Source: REEB76 sp963774895
GTDB lineage: Bacteria > Pseudomonadota > Gammaproteobacteria > Natronospirales > REEB76
DNA length: 64,000 nt
Assembly (NCBI GenBank): GCA_963774895.1
Contig: CAVZGN010000001.1
Location: 310,001 to 374,000 of the forward strand
Direction: 5' to 3'
The notes under the pieces are model-generated. The model was not told where the DNA came from, did no database searches, and worked only from the letters and a program-made list of their open reading frames with translations. A program made the translations under genes and the position numbers. Each line of letters opens with the position of its first letter. Position 1 is the stretch's first letter. This document shows positions 7,951 through 16,549 of this stretch, piece by piece.

Positions 7951-9441
7951 TTAACGTTTTGCAGATGATCCCAGCAAATGGCCATCGATTATCAGGCCAT
8001 AATAGCTGTCATGGCTGTGGTATTTCTTGCGGGTCTCTTCAACATTGCCGGTGAATCGCGGATCCTGAGGGCGTTCGTGGCTAACAACGAATGCCGCCAC
8101 ATCCCAGGCTTGCTGGTCCGTGAGCGTATCGCCAGCGCCGTACGGCATGTTGGCCTTTATGAAAGCGGCCGCGGTGCTGACACGTTCCATGCCGGCACCC
8201 CAGTTGAAGGATTTTGGGCCCCACAAGGGTGGGAATACCTGTGTACTGTTCGTTTCGCGTCCTTGGCCATCATCGCCATGGCAGAGCGCGCAATTAGAAG
8301 CAAACACACGTGCACCTCGCTGGACATCCGCTGGCTGTGATGGCGGCGCCAGGTTCGGGTAACCCGCGCCTTTGGGCGTGATGCCAACCGGCAGGCCGAT
8401 AGCCAGCCAGTGGAAATAGGTGACCAGCGCTTTCATCTCCGGACTGTCGGCTGCCGGTGGTGTGCCGTTCATACTGTAGCGGAAACAACCCTGGATACGT
8501 TCTTCCAGGGTATTCACCTTCTGGTTCTTATCACGGTATTTGGGATAGACCACATACGCGGCCCACATGGGGGCCGAATCTGCGCGCCGCCCATGATCCA
8601 TGTGACAACTAGAACAGTTCAGGCTGTCGTCTACATACTTGCCGGTTTCGTGTTGAGTATCTTCAAAGACTTGCATCCCATGCCAGATCATCTCGCCATC
8701 CGGCCCGGATGGAATGGCTGTTTCAGGTGGTGGCACGAAATCATCCGGTGACTGAGGCATATATTTGTACGCTGTATCGTGTGGCGGACGAACTATTGTC
8801 ACTCGTTCATCAGGCTTCAAATGCGATATATAGCCCATAACCGCCTGCAGATCAGCGTCATTCAAGCCTTTGCTCGCACGACTCATTACCATCATCGGCA
8901 ACGATCCACCGGTTACATTCCTGAATATCTGTAGTCGCGCCAGCATGTATTCCGGTGATTGTCCAGCGAAAGCAGGAATACCCGGCGCCACACCCGCAAG
9001 ATCCGGCCCGTGACAATCCATGCAGGCGGGCGCGTTCCTGCTCCAGTCGCCTACGGTCACCAACTCATGTCCTCGGGTAAGTTCCGAGACGGAAATTGGT
9101 CGGTTCGATGGCACAAAGGGTGCTTTGATGCCGCTGAAATAATCTGCGAGATCGGTAATGTCTTTATCGCTCAGGCTCTTGGCTACCGGCTGCATGAAGT
9201 CATTGACTCGCGTTCCACTGCGAAAATAGCGCAGTTGCTGCTGCAGATAATCGGACGGCTGACCGGCGATGCGTGGATAGATGCCGCCACCCAGACCCTG
9301 CGGACCATGGCATCCCGCACACACTTGAGCTGCTGCCGGTGCCTTGCGGAACGAAAGAGCAGTATCAGCAGCGCACAGTGGGGTGCTCGTGCCGGCTGAG
9401 GTGATGACTATCAGAAAGGCGATTATCGAGTGCAGTCGCAT
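7951..9441 (-). CDS. tsdBA: TsdB-TsdA fusion: tetraheme thiosulfate dehydrogenase
   Basis: 496 residues, signal peptide 1-24, periplasmic. There are four CxxCH heme sites: C41-H45 and C140-H144 in a cytochrome c4-like half (about 30-210), then C276-H280 and C384-H388 in a TsdA-like half (about 225-470). C319 in ERIQGCFRYSMNG matches the cysteine heme ligand that marks TsdA. TsdA joins two thiosulfates into tetrathionate, and TsdB is its diheme electron acceptor; natural TsdBA fusions are known, for example in Marichromatium. The gene follows a DsrE-like gene with a 36-bp gap and is probably co-transcribed with it. The second half could run as tetrathionate reductase, since TsdA enzymes differ in direction. 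Confidence 0.85.
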   Translation of the reverse strand: MRLHSIIAFLIVITSAGTSTPLCAADTALSFRKAPAAAQVCAGCHGPQGLGGGIYPRIAGQPSDYLQQQLRYFRSGTRVNDFMQPVAKSLSDKDITDLADYFSGIKAPFVPSNRPISVSELTRGHELVTVGDWSRNAPACMDCHGPDLAGVAPGIPAFAGQSPEYMLARLQIFRNVTGGSLPMMVMSRASKGLNDADLQAVMGYISHLKPDERVTIVRPPHDTAYKYMPQSPDDFVPPPETAIPSGPDGEMIWHGMQVFEDTQHETGKYVDDSLNCSSCHMDHGRRADSAPMWAAYVVYPKYRDKNQKVNTLEERIQGCFRYSMNGTPPAADSPEMKALVTYFHWLAIGLPVGITPKGAGYPNLAPPSQPADVQRGARVFASNCALCHGDDGQGRETNSTQVFPPLWGPKSFNWGAGMERVSTAAAFIKANMPYGAGDTLTDQQAWDVAAFVVSHERPQDPRFTGNVEETRKKYHSHDSYYGLIIDGHLLGSSAKR

Positions 9442-9479
9442 CCCATGATACCTATTGGCAATGATGGTCTATTCGCTGT

Positions 9480-10043
9480 TCACATCGGGATCAAGGTATA
9501 ACCTTGTTGTTGCAGAATTATCATTGTGGAGAGGTAGGAGAGAGCGATCTTGACGTCTGGGTTCACCCAGCTGTGTTCGTATTTATCACCTGCCAGGGCC
9601 TGACCGCAAACCGCAAACTCTACGCCAGCGGCTTTCAACTGGCTGATGAGCGCGATGTCAGGATTGTCCACGCCGAATTCTTTGCGATAATGTGCGTTAT
9701 CAAGCACAATCGAGACGGCACCGCCGGTGATGATAACCACGAATTTGAGATGTTCTAGGGGCACGCCCGCCGATACGAATACATTGATGGCGCGCGCCAC
9801 GTGATCCAGGCCATCATTGATGCTCTTTACATCCTTCGGGTCTTTATTGCCACGGGTAATGCTGAAAACCGCCTTGTAGGTGACATCTTTCTGCGGCTGG
9901 AATGCAGCATCCGGTAATGGGAGCATCTCGCCGGCAGCCTTGATAGCCGGGTTTTGCCAGACGACGGCCGGGGGATCAGCTAAAATGCTGGATGAGAGAG
10001 AAATGCCAATTAAAACAGCAGCTAAGCTTAGATGTCTGAACAT
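9480..10043 (-). CDS. periplasmic DsrE-family protein
   Basis: 187 residues from the ATG at 10043, which has an AGGAG site seven bases upstream; a longer reading to 10199 lacks such support. A signal peptide (about 1-22, ...SILA-DPP) directs export. The DsrE-like fold is suggested by VTYKAVFSITRG, HLKFVVIITGGAV and LKAAGVEFAVCGQAL, with one conserved cysteine, C146, at the position that carries persulfide in sulfur-trafficking relatives. It is the first gene of a two-gene operon with tsdBA, which suggests it binds or relays sulfur during thiosulfate oxidation. Many exported DsrE-like proteins have no known role, so the function is inference. Confidence 0.72.
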   Translation of the reverse strand: MFRHLSLAAVLIGISLSSSILADPPAVVWQNPAIKAAGEMLPLPDAAFQPQKDVTYKAVFSITRGNKDPKDVKSINDGLDHVARAINVFVSAGVPLEHLKFVVIITGGAVSIVLDNAHYRKEFGVDNPDIALISQLKAAGVEFAVCGQALAGDKYEHSWVNPDVKIALSYLSTMIILQQQGYTLIPM

Positions 10044-10163
10044 GGCACGACTCCTGACTTGCGGTAGACAGTATCCCGGGGTGGGGGAGTGTCGAAGTTT
10101 AGATGATAATGCAGATAAACACAGCATGACGCGCGCGCGTGCTTTCCATACAGAACTCTTCGG

Positions 10164-10982
10164 GTGTATCGCATGCATGTAAATAACCTGACCGCACAAC
10201 TACTGTTGGCAGCCACACTGCTCGGGTTGCCGTGCATGCCAGCCATGAGTGCCGGATCTCCGGCCATAACACCTCAATCGATTAATATCACTCATGCCGA
10301 TGTGCAATATGCACTGGTCAAAGGCCATGCTGTGCTTGGCTATCTAAGCCAACCCGCCAAAAAAGCAAGCGGCGCACCGGGACTCATCCTCATCCCTATG
10401 TGGTGGGGGCTGAATCGGCACATGCGTGATCTGGCCGATCAGTTTGCACGCCAGGGCTATGTGGTCTTGGCCGTGGATCTGTTCAATGGACATACCACCC
10501 GTGATCGGACCGAGGCTGCACATCTCGCGGATATCGCGGAGGCAAATCCGATTACTACGCTCTCCAATCTGGAGCAGGCCACATCTTATATGACCGCCCA
10601 GCAGCAGGTGAATAATCTCGGTGTGATCGGCTGGTCCTTCGGCGGTCGCTGGGCATTCCGGATCGCCAGCGATCTACCCCAGGATTTCGATGCGCTGGCT
10701 GTATTTTATGCACCACCTTATACAGAACCCTCGCAACTCGCCGCCCTGCGTATGCCGATACTGGCCTTTTTCGGTGGCCGTGATCCGTTCGTACCGGTAG
10801 AACTGATTAGTAAATTCCAATGGGCCGCAGGGCTGGCGAGCGCCAGTTTGACGATCCATATCTATCCGGATGCCAGTGCCACATTCGATGATCCTAATTC
10901 CACGGCCTATGAGCAGCGCGATGCAGAAGATGCCTGGCGGCAACTGGATGCATTTCTGGCAAGTAATCTTAAACAAGATTAA
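10164..10982 (+). CDS. exported dienelactone-hydrolase-like protein lacking the catalytic His
   Basis: 272 residues from GTG 10164, or 269 from ATG 10173. A signal peptide ends near AMSA-GSP. The alpha/beta-hydrolase DLH fold is seen: PGLILIPMWWGLN, GWSFGG with nucleophile S158 (Ser instead of the usual Cys), and GGRDPFVP with D207. The usual C-terminal YPGAGHxF motif reads YPDASATF, so alanine A239 replaces the histidine. The triad is therefore incomplete, and the protein may be inactive, act as a binding protein or use another base. It is divergent from the DsrE-tsdBA operon across 120 bp. The 133-bp region that follows holds only a GCTTGC/GCAAGC inverted repeat. Confidence 0.75.
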   Translation: MYRMHVNNLTAQLLLAATLLGLPCMPAMSAGSPAITPQSINITHADVQYALVKGHAVLGYLSQPAKKASGAPGLILIPMWWGLNRHMRDLADQFARQGYVVLAVDLFNGHTTRDRTEAAHLADIAEANPITTLSNLEQATSYMTAQQQVNNLGVIGWSFGGRWAFRIASDLPQDFDALAVFYAPPYTEPSQLAALRMPILAFFGGRDPFVPVELISKFQWAAGLASASLTIHIYPDASATFDDPNSTAYEQRDAEDAWRQLDAFLASNLKQD

Positions 10983-11115
10983 TACATGCTTGCATAAAGT
11001 TAGCGCAAGCTTGTGTGTGCAGGCCTGTAATGATTTTATTAACAAAGGGTCAAACCAGATTAATCGAGTTGTTTCAATTGTTGATTGAATACGGATTTTC
11101 CAACTGGAGAACCTC

Positions 11116-14100
11116 ATGGTACATGTTCGGGTTTGGGTAATATCACGCTGGTATGCGGCGGGACTGCTCGCTGTATTGGGAGGTTCCGCACTCGGGGCCA
11201 ATTCCCTGGCTCCCCTGTATTCCCAACTCCACTGGCGCGAGGTTGGTCCATTTCGTGGCGGCTGGTCCACCATGGCGGCGGGAATCCCCGGTCAGCCCAA
11301 TGTGTTTTATTTCGGTGGTGCCGATGGCGGTGTATGGAAGACCAGCGATGCGGGCCTGACCTGGCAACCTTCCTTTCAGCAGGCGGGTTCCATCTCTATC
11401 GGCGCCCTGGCCATCGCGTCCTCGAACCCTGACGTCCTGTATGTGGGCACGGGCCAGGTGGCAGCGCGGTATGACGTCGTCGAAGGTGACGGGGTCTACC
11501 GCAGTACGGATGGCGGCAAGAGCTGGCAGCATCGGGGCCTGGATGAAACTCGGCACATCGGCCGCATCTGGATCGATCCCAAGAATCCGGATGTGGTGCT
11601 GGTGGCCGCGCTCGGCAATTATTTTGGAGCCAGCGCACAGCGCGGCGTATTCCGTTCCACGGACGGCGGTCAGCATTGGGACAAGGTGCTGTTCGTCAAC
11701 AATGATACCGGCGCAGTGGATATCAGCGCTGATGATGCGCACCCTGAGCTGATGTTCGCCGCCACCTGGCAGACGCGCATGTATCCCTGGTTGTCTTATT
11801 ACAAGCCGGGTGTGGAGGCGGGAAGCGGCATCTGGAGATCCATGGATGAAGGCAAGACCTGGGTCAGACTTTCAGGGCATGGGTTGCCAGCTGAATCCAT
11901 GGGACGCATCGGCCTGGCGGTCGCGCCAGGGACTAGCGGCCAGCGCGTATATGCCATCATCCAGTTACGCAAGCCGGATGACAGCGCCCTGTACCGCTCA
12001 GATGACGGCGGAGAAAACTGGAAGCGATTGGGCGGCAACGGTCTCGGTAATTCCTATTTCGGCCGGGTGACTGTGGATCCCAAGAATCCCGATACCGTCT
12101 ATGTCATGAACCGTTCGGTGGCGCGCAGCACTGACGGCGGCAAGACTTTCATCTGGTTCAAGGGCGCGCCTGGCGGCGATGACTATCACTTCATGTGGAT
12201 CAATCCCGACGACGATGATTACATGATCCTGGCCAGCGACCAGGGCACCACCGTCAGCGTGGACGGCGGCCAAAACTGGTCGAGTTGGTATAACCAGCCC
12301 ACCGGCCAGTTCTATCACGTGGTGGCCGATAATCGCTTCCCATACCGCATCTACAGCGGTCAGCAGGACAGCGGTACGGTGGAAACCAAGACCCGCGGCG
12401 ACTACGGCGAGATCACTTTCCGTGAATGGCACCCGGTGGGCGGCGACGAGCGCAGCTACGCGGTGCCCGATACCGGTGACCCCAACATCGTGTATGTGGG
12501 CGGTTTGGGTGGCCATGTATCGCGTTTTGATGCGCGCACCGCGGATGTGCAGAATATTTCCGCAACACCGGTTTCACACTATGGAGAACGGCCCTCGACC
12601 CTCAAGTACCGCTATAACTGGTTCTATCCGGTGGTGGCGGACCCGCACGCGGCACATACCCTGTATCTGGGATCCCAATACCTGTTCAAGACCAGCGACG
12701 AAGGCCAGCACTGGCACACCATCAGTCCAGACCTGAGCGGCGCCGATCCCAAGAACGCTAAGAACTGCAATGCAGATGACATCACACTTCAAGATGCGCG
12801 CGCCTGCGGTTATGGCGAGATCTTTGCGATCGCGCCGTCACCCATCAAGCGTGATGAGATCTGGGTTGGCAGTGACGACGGTTTTATCCACTTGACCCGC
12901 GATGGGGGAAAGCACTGGCAGAACGTCACGCCCGCCGGCATGCCGTTCTGGGGGCGTGTCAACCAGATCGACGCTTCACCGACCGATCCGGCCAGTGCCT
13001 ACGCGGCCGTGGATGTACATCGCCGGGATGTTCGCGCTGCCTACATGTTCCGCACCCACGATTATGGACAGCATTGGACCAAGATCACGGACGGCATCCC
13101 CGCCGGCCAGTATGTTTACGTCGTGCGCCAGGATCTTAAGAATCCGGGCTTGCTGTATGCAGGCACGAACGCGGGCGTCTATGTATCGTTTGACGACGGT
13201 GATCACTGGCAGTCACTGCAGCTCGACTTGCCGAGTGTGCGGGTACGGGATCTCACTTTGCATGGCGATGATCTGATCGCCGCGACTCAGGGCCGTGGAC
13301 TGTTGATACTGGATAACGTGACGCCGTTGCGCCAGGCCAGCGAATCGTTAATGCATGCCACGGCCTACCTGTTTAAGCCGGCTGTCGCGATACGTGTGCG
13401 TGACAATAATAACAAGGACACACCGCTACCACCGGAAATCCCCGCTGCGCAGAATCCACCCGCGGGCGCAGTGTTGGATTACTGGCTGGGGAAGGACGCA
13501 CAGGGCCCGGTCAGACTCGCGATCTATGATGCGCACAACAATCTGGTACGCGCCTATGCAAGCGACGCAGCCATCCCAACCCTCAAGACTCATCGGTATT
13601 TCAACGCAGGCTGGTTGGTGCCTACGGAAATGCCATCAACCATACCGGGTGCGCACCGCTTCGTTTGGGACCTGCGTTACGCCCGGCCACGAGCGATCCT
13701 GTATGACTATTCCATTGCCGGCCTATTTAACCAGGGCACACCGGTGGTGCCGGAAGGACCGCGAGTCTTGCCGGGTGATTACCGTGTGGAATTGAGCGTG
13801 GACGGCGTCAATTATAGCCAGCCACTGACAATCTCTTTGGATCCGCGCATGCATCCGGCCGCCGGTGAGTTGCAGCAGCAACTCAGCCTGGCACGCCGCA
13901 TCGATGCAGCCATGGACGAAAGCTTTGCTGCGTATGCGGCACTCCAGGATCTGCACGCACAGCTGACGGCGCTCAAATCCCAATTAATGGCTGAACCCGC
14001 CAAGGCAAAATTGCCGCAAACAGTGAACGCGCTGGACCAGCAGGTGACGATGCTGGCGGACAAACCCAAAGAGCGGAGCAATTTCGCTGCCATCAATCGC

Positions 14101-14292
14101 GGACTCGCCGACCTGGCGACCCAGATGGATGATGGGGATCGCACACCGCCGGCTTCCTACTACGAGACTTTCGAGTCCTATCGGGTCAATACCCGGACCG
14201 CCATGCAACATTGGCAGCAACTGCGCTCGAATGAGATCCCTGCACTTGATGCGCAACTGAAAAGCCTGGGGATGCAACCACTAAAATTATGA
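11116..14292 (+). CDS. secreted BNR/Asp-box (VPS10/sortilin-like) repeat protein
   Basis: 1058 residues; ATG 11116 with GGAGA upstream. A signal peptide (about 1-28, ...GGSALGA-NSL) leads into a long beta-propeller region. At least ten Asp-box motifs (SxDxGxxW) are visible, including STDGGKSW, STDGGQHW, SMDEGKTW, SDDGGENW, SVDGGQNW, TSDEGQHW, TRDGGKHW and SFDDGDHW. The last 300 residues hold a beta-rich domain and an alpha-helical tail. Databases often call such proteins glycosyl hydrolases, but I see no sialidase arginine triad, so enzymatic activity is not supported. A periplasmic or surface binding role is more cautious. It is a single transcription unit ended by the hairpin at 14321. Confidence 0.75.
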   Translation: MVHVRVWVISRWYAAGLLAVLGGSALGANSLAPLYSQLHWREVGPFRGGWSTMAAGIPGQPNVFYFGGADGGVWKTSDAGLTWQPSFQQAGSISIGALAIASSNPDVLYVGTGQVAARYDVVEGDGVYRSTDGGKSWQHRGLDETRHIGRIWIDPKNPDVVLVAALGNYFGASAQRGVFRSTDGGQHWDKVLFVNNDTGAVDISADDAHPELMFAATWQTRMYPWLSYYKPGVEAGSGIWRSMDEGKTWVRLSGHGLPAESMGRIGLAVAPGTSGQRVYAIIQLRKPDDSALYRSDDGGENWKRLGGNGLGNSYFGRVTVDPKNPDTVYVMNRSVARSTDGGKTFIWFKGAPGGDDYHFMWINPDDDDYMILASDQGTTVSVDGGQNWSSWYNQPTGQFYHVVADNRFPYRIYSGQQDSGTVETKTRGDYGEITFREWHPVGGDERSYAVPDTGDPNIVYVGGLGGHVSRFDARTADVQNISATPVSHYGERPSTLKYRYNWFYPVVADPHAAHTLYLGSQYLFKTSDEGQHWHTISPDLSGADPKNAKNCNADDITLQDARACGYGEIFAIAPSPIKRDEIWVGSDDGFIHLTRDGGKHWQNVTPAGMPFWGRVNQIDASPTDPASAYAAVDVHRRDVRAAYMFRTHDYGQHWTKITDGIPAGQYVYVVRQDLKNPGLLYAGTNAGVYVSFDDGDHWQSLQLDLPSVRVRDLTLHGDDLIAATQGRGLLILDNVTPLRQASESLMHATAYLFKPAVAIRVRDNNNKDTPLPPEIPAAQNPPAGAVLDYWLGKDAQGPVRLAIYDAHNNLVRAYASDAAIPTLKTHRYFNAGWLVPTEMPSTIPGAHRFVWDLRYARPRAILYDYSIAGLFNQGTPVVPEGPRVLPGDYRVELSVDGVNYSQPLTISLDPRMHPAAGELQQQLSLARRIDAAMDESFAAYAALQDLHAQLTALKSQLMAEPAKAKLPQTVNALDQQVTMLADKPKERSNFAAINRGLADLATQMDDGDRTPPASYYETFESYRVNTRTAMQHWQQLRSNEIPALDAQLKSLGMQPLKL

Positions 14293-14320
14293 AGCGACAT
14301 CCATAACAAGACCATGAAAG

Positions 14321-14348
14321 CAAACGCCCGGCGAGAGCCGGGCGTTTG
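14321..14348. terminator. perfect 12-bp hairpin between convergent genes
   Basis: CAAACGCCCGGC (14321-14332) and GCCGGGCGTTTG (14337-14348) pair perfectly around a GAGA loop. It lies 29 bp after the BNR gene stop and 27 bp from the convergent gene's stop, so it could end transcription from both sides. There is no long U-tract on either side, so it is a likely but not textbook intrinsic terminator. Confidence 0.7.
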
Positions 14349-14375
14349 AATCTGTAAGGAGGAAAGACCGGATAG

Positions 14376-15059
14376 TTAATTCGATCCCGCCACTTTCTTG
14401 AGACAGGTTATGATTTCATCGCTCATTTTCATCGCGGCTTCATCAGTTTTGGCCGGGTTCTTGACTTCCGGGCAACCTGCTTTCTTGGCATAGGGCTCAA
14501 ACGCTGGTGACGCCACCAGCACACGCGCCTTATCCAGCCATTGGTATTGGTTGATCAAGGCATTGCGGAAGGCAGTCTGGGCAGTGTTTACTTCCTTGGG
14601 TGCTGTCTTGACCTCCTGGTTATATTTTGTAGCGCGTGCAATCCAATCATTCTGGCGTTTGTTCAACTGAGCTGGTTCAGACTTTAATTGATCACTTGTC
14701 TGTTTGAGCTCGGTGTTCTGTGCCTTGCAGGCATTGTACTGATCGGTAGTTTTTGGTTTCGCACATGCCGCCTCGTAATCGCTGGCTTTCTGGTTGAAAT
14801 CAGCCGAAGCCTTTTTCAAGGCATCGATATCGGCTTGCAACTGCTGCTGCTGCTCCTGGATCGACTTGCCTTCGGCCACCAGAGCGTCATTATTTTTGAC
14901 GGACGCGTCCAATGCGGCTTTGGTGGAATTCGTCTTCCCCGTAGCGGCCTCACCTTGGGTGATTAGACTCGCGACCGATTCGGCGCCCCAAGCGGTAGTC
15001 AGTGCACTGTTAAGACCGAAGATGGTTGCCAGCATGAAAATACGTACGGTGGTCTTCAT
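14376..15059 (-). CDS. exported coiled-coil protein of unknown function
   Basis: 227 residues. ATG 15059 is preceded by ACGAGG at good spacing. A signal peptide (about 1-25, ...TTAWGA-ESV) is followed by a long, Gln/Lys/Ala-rich helical region (about 30-150, with EQQQQLQADIDALKKA) that should form coiled coils. Four cysteines (in AACAKP, NACKAQ, AGCPE, IITCLKK) could form disulfides in the periplasm. I do not recognise a family. It lies 55 bp downstream of the FAD/NAD(P)-binding gene and may share its transcript. Confidence 0.7.
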   Translation of the reverse strand: MKTTVRIFMLATIFGLNSALTTAWGAESVASLITQGEAATGKTNSTKAALDASVKNNDALVAEGKSIQEQQQQLQADIDALKKASADFNQKASDYEAACAKPKTTDQYNACKAQNTELKQTSDQLKSEPAQLNKRQNDWIARATKYNQEVKTAPKEVNTAQTAFRNALINQYQWLDKARVLVASPAFEPYAKKAGCPEVKNPAKTDEAAMKMSDEIITCLKKVAGSN

Positions 15060-15114
15060 TGAAAGCCTCGTTGGATGGATTTATAACTCTAATTGTAGAT
15101 GGAAACCCCTGCCG

Positions 15115-16497
15115 TCACCAAGTGCTTACGAGCCGGTCGGCTAATTTCAGGGCCGCCAGCCTAAGCTCGGGCACGGCCGTGCATTCCCAGTCGCGGGCTT
15201 TGAGCAGCGGGCCGGTGTAAAAAATAACCTCGGAAGTACGGTTGGTGTGATCAAGCAGGGCGCCCTCGTTGTCAGTCTGCAAGCCCAGCCTTAATGGGTC
15301 GGGCATCAGCAACCCTTGTTTCAAGAGTGAATGGATCAACGGGTCGCGTAGCTTGGTAAGATCGCTTTGCGGGCCGGTGCAGTTGACGACGATCGCTATC
15401 TGTGTATGTTGGATCAAGGAGTGATGGCGCGCCTTCCAGGAGACCGTGATCTGTCTATTATTGGACGTTAGCTTAAGCAATCGTCCCGCCTGGGTAACGA
15501 GTTTTCCAGCACGCAATAACCCATCCAGTCTGGCAGCGGCCATGGGCGCGGTGCGGTGGCGGTGGGTATCCCAGTAAGGTTGCAGATGGCGAAGAAATCG
15601 CCGCCGTTCTGCGAGATCCAGTGCCTGCCATAGGGCCGGCGTGACCGAACGCAACGAGCCGATGACATCACGCCAATCAACGCCCGCAGCAGCCAGTTCG
15701 CGAATGTGCCGTCGCACCGTATGCAGGTACTGATGAATTGTAGCCTGACCGCTCAGCATTCCCGGAGGCAGCAAATTCTCTGCCGGCATGGATGGCAGAT
15801 CACGATGAGTCTGGGGTAGCAGGCCGCGGCGTGAAAGCGCGAACAAAACACTGGAGAAACCCCGGCGCGTAAGTTCCAATGCTACATCCATCATGGTGAG
15901 CCCGGTGCCAATTAGAAATACAGGTTGCGCCAGATGCACATTATCCAGGGCACCCGTCGCCCAAGGGTCACGGATGTAAGCCGGGCTTTCAAAAAAATCC
16001 AGGTCCGATACCGGTGGATCGGCGGCCGGATAATTGCCTACGGCTAAAACCAGGCGATCTGCTGTATGTTCACTGCCATCTGCAAGCAGTAGATCCAGCT
16101 GTTGATTTCCACGCGCAAGCTTCAGGTCAATCACTTCACCCGTGATGGTCTTGAGCCGAGCTTGTGTGGAGGCAGCCGCTGCTTCCTCGAGACGGGTGCC
16201 GAGATAACGTCCATAGATATCGCGTGCTACGAAACTTGCCCCAGTGACGGCGGCATCACTGACGCGTGCAAAATCCAGAAAATCATGCTCACGATCCGGA
16301 AATAAACTCATGCGCCCCGCCGGGACGTTCAGCAGGTGCCAAGGCGAATGTGTGCCATAGGCAACGCCGCGTGCCATGCTGGCGCGACGATTGATGAGCA
16401 GCACCTCAATCGGTTTATTTCCATGGCGGGTAAGCAGCTGGATGGCGGTAGCAGTGCCGCTGAAACCGGCACCGATGATGGCAATCGTATGCTTCAT
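15115..16497 (-). CDS. FAD/NAD(P)-binding protein (NAD_binding_9-like)
   Basis: 460 residues from ATG 16497, where the dinucleotide fold begins at once (MKHTIAIIGAGFSGTATAIQLL). Upstream ATGs at 16524 and 16572 are possible, but the latter would overlap the next gene. Seen: GxGxxG at the N-terminus, HLLNVPAGRMSLFP, a second Rossmann-like segment FLIGTGLTMMDVALEL, and VNCTGPQ near the C-terminus. This layout fits FAD-dependent oxidoreductases related to HpaO/lysine-ornithine monooxygenase-like proteins annotated only as FAD/NAD(P)-binding. Substrate unknown. It follows the QEGLA gene by 52 bp, so it may belong to the glutamate-dehydrogenase transcript. Confidence 0.75.
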   Translation of the reverse strand: MKHTIAIIGAGFSGTATAIQLLTRHGNKPIEVLLINRRASMARGVAYGTHSPWHLLNVPAGRMSLFPDREHDFLDFARVSDAAVTGASFVARDIYGRYLGTRLEEAAAASTQARLKTITGEVIDLKLARGNQQLDLLLADGSEHTADRLVLAVGNYPAADPPVSDLDFFESPAYIRDPWATGALDNVHLAQPVFLIGTGLTMMDVALELTRRGFSSVLFALSRRGLLPQTHRDLPSMPAENLLPPGMLSGQATIHQYLHTVRRHIRELAAAGVDWRDVIGSLRSVTPALWQALDLAERRRFLRHLQPYWDTHRHRTAPMAAARLDGLLRAGKLVTQAGRLLKLTSNNRQITVSWKARHHSLIQHTQIAIVVNCTGPQSDLTKLRDPLIHSLLKQGLLMPDPLRLGLQTDNEGALLDHTNRTSEVIFYTGPLLKARDWECTAVPELRLAALKLADRLVSTW

Positions 16498-16549
16498 AGT
16501 ATGCCACGATTGTAATGGCCGCATGCTGTACGATTTTTCATTTGTGATA

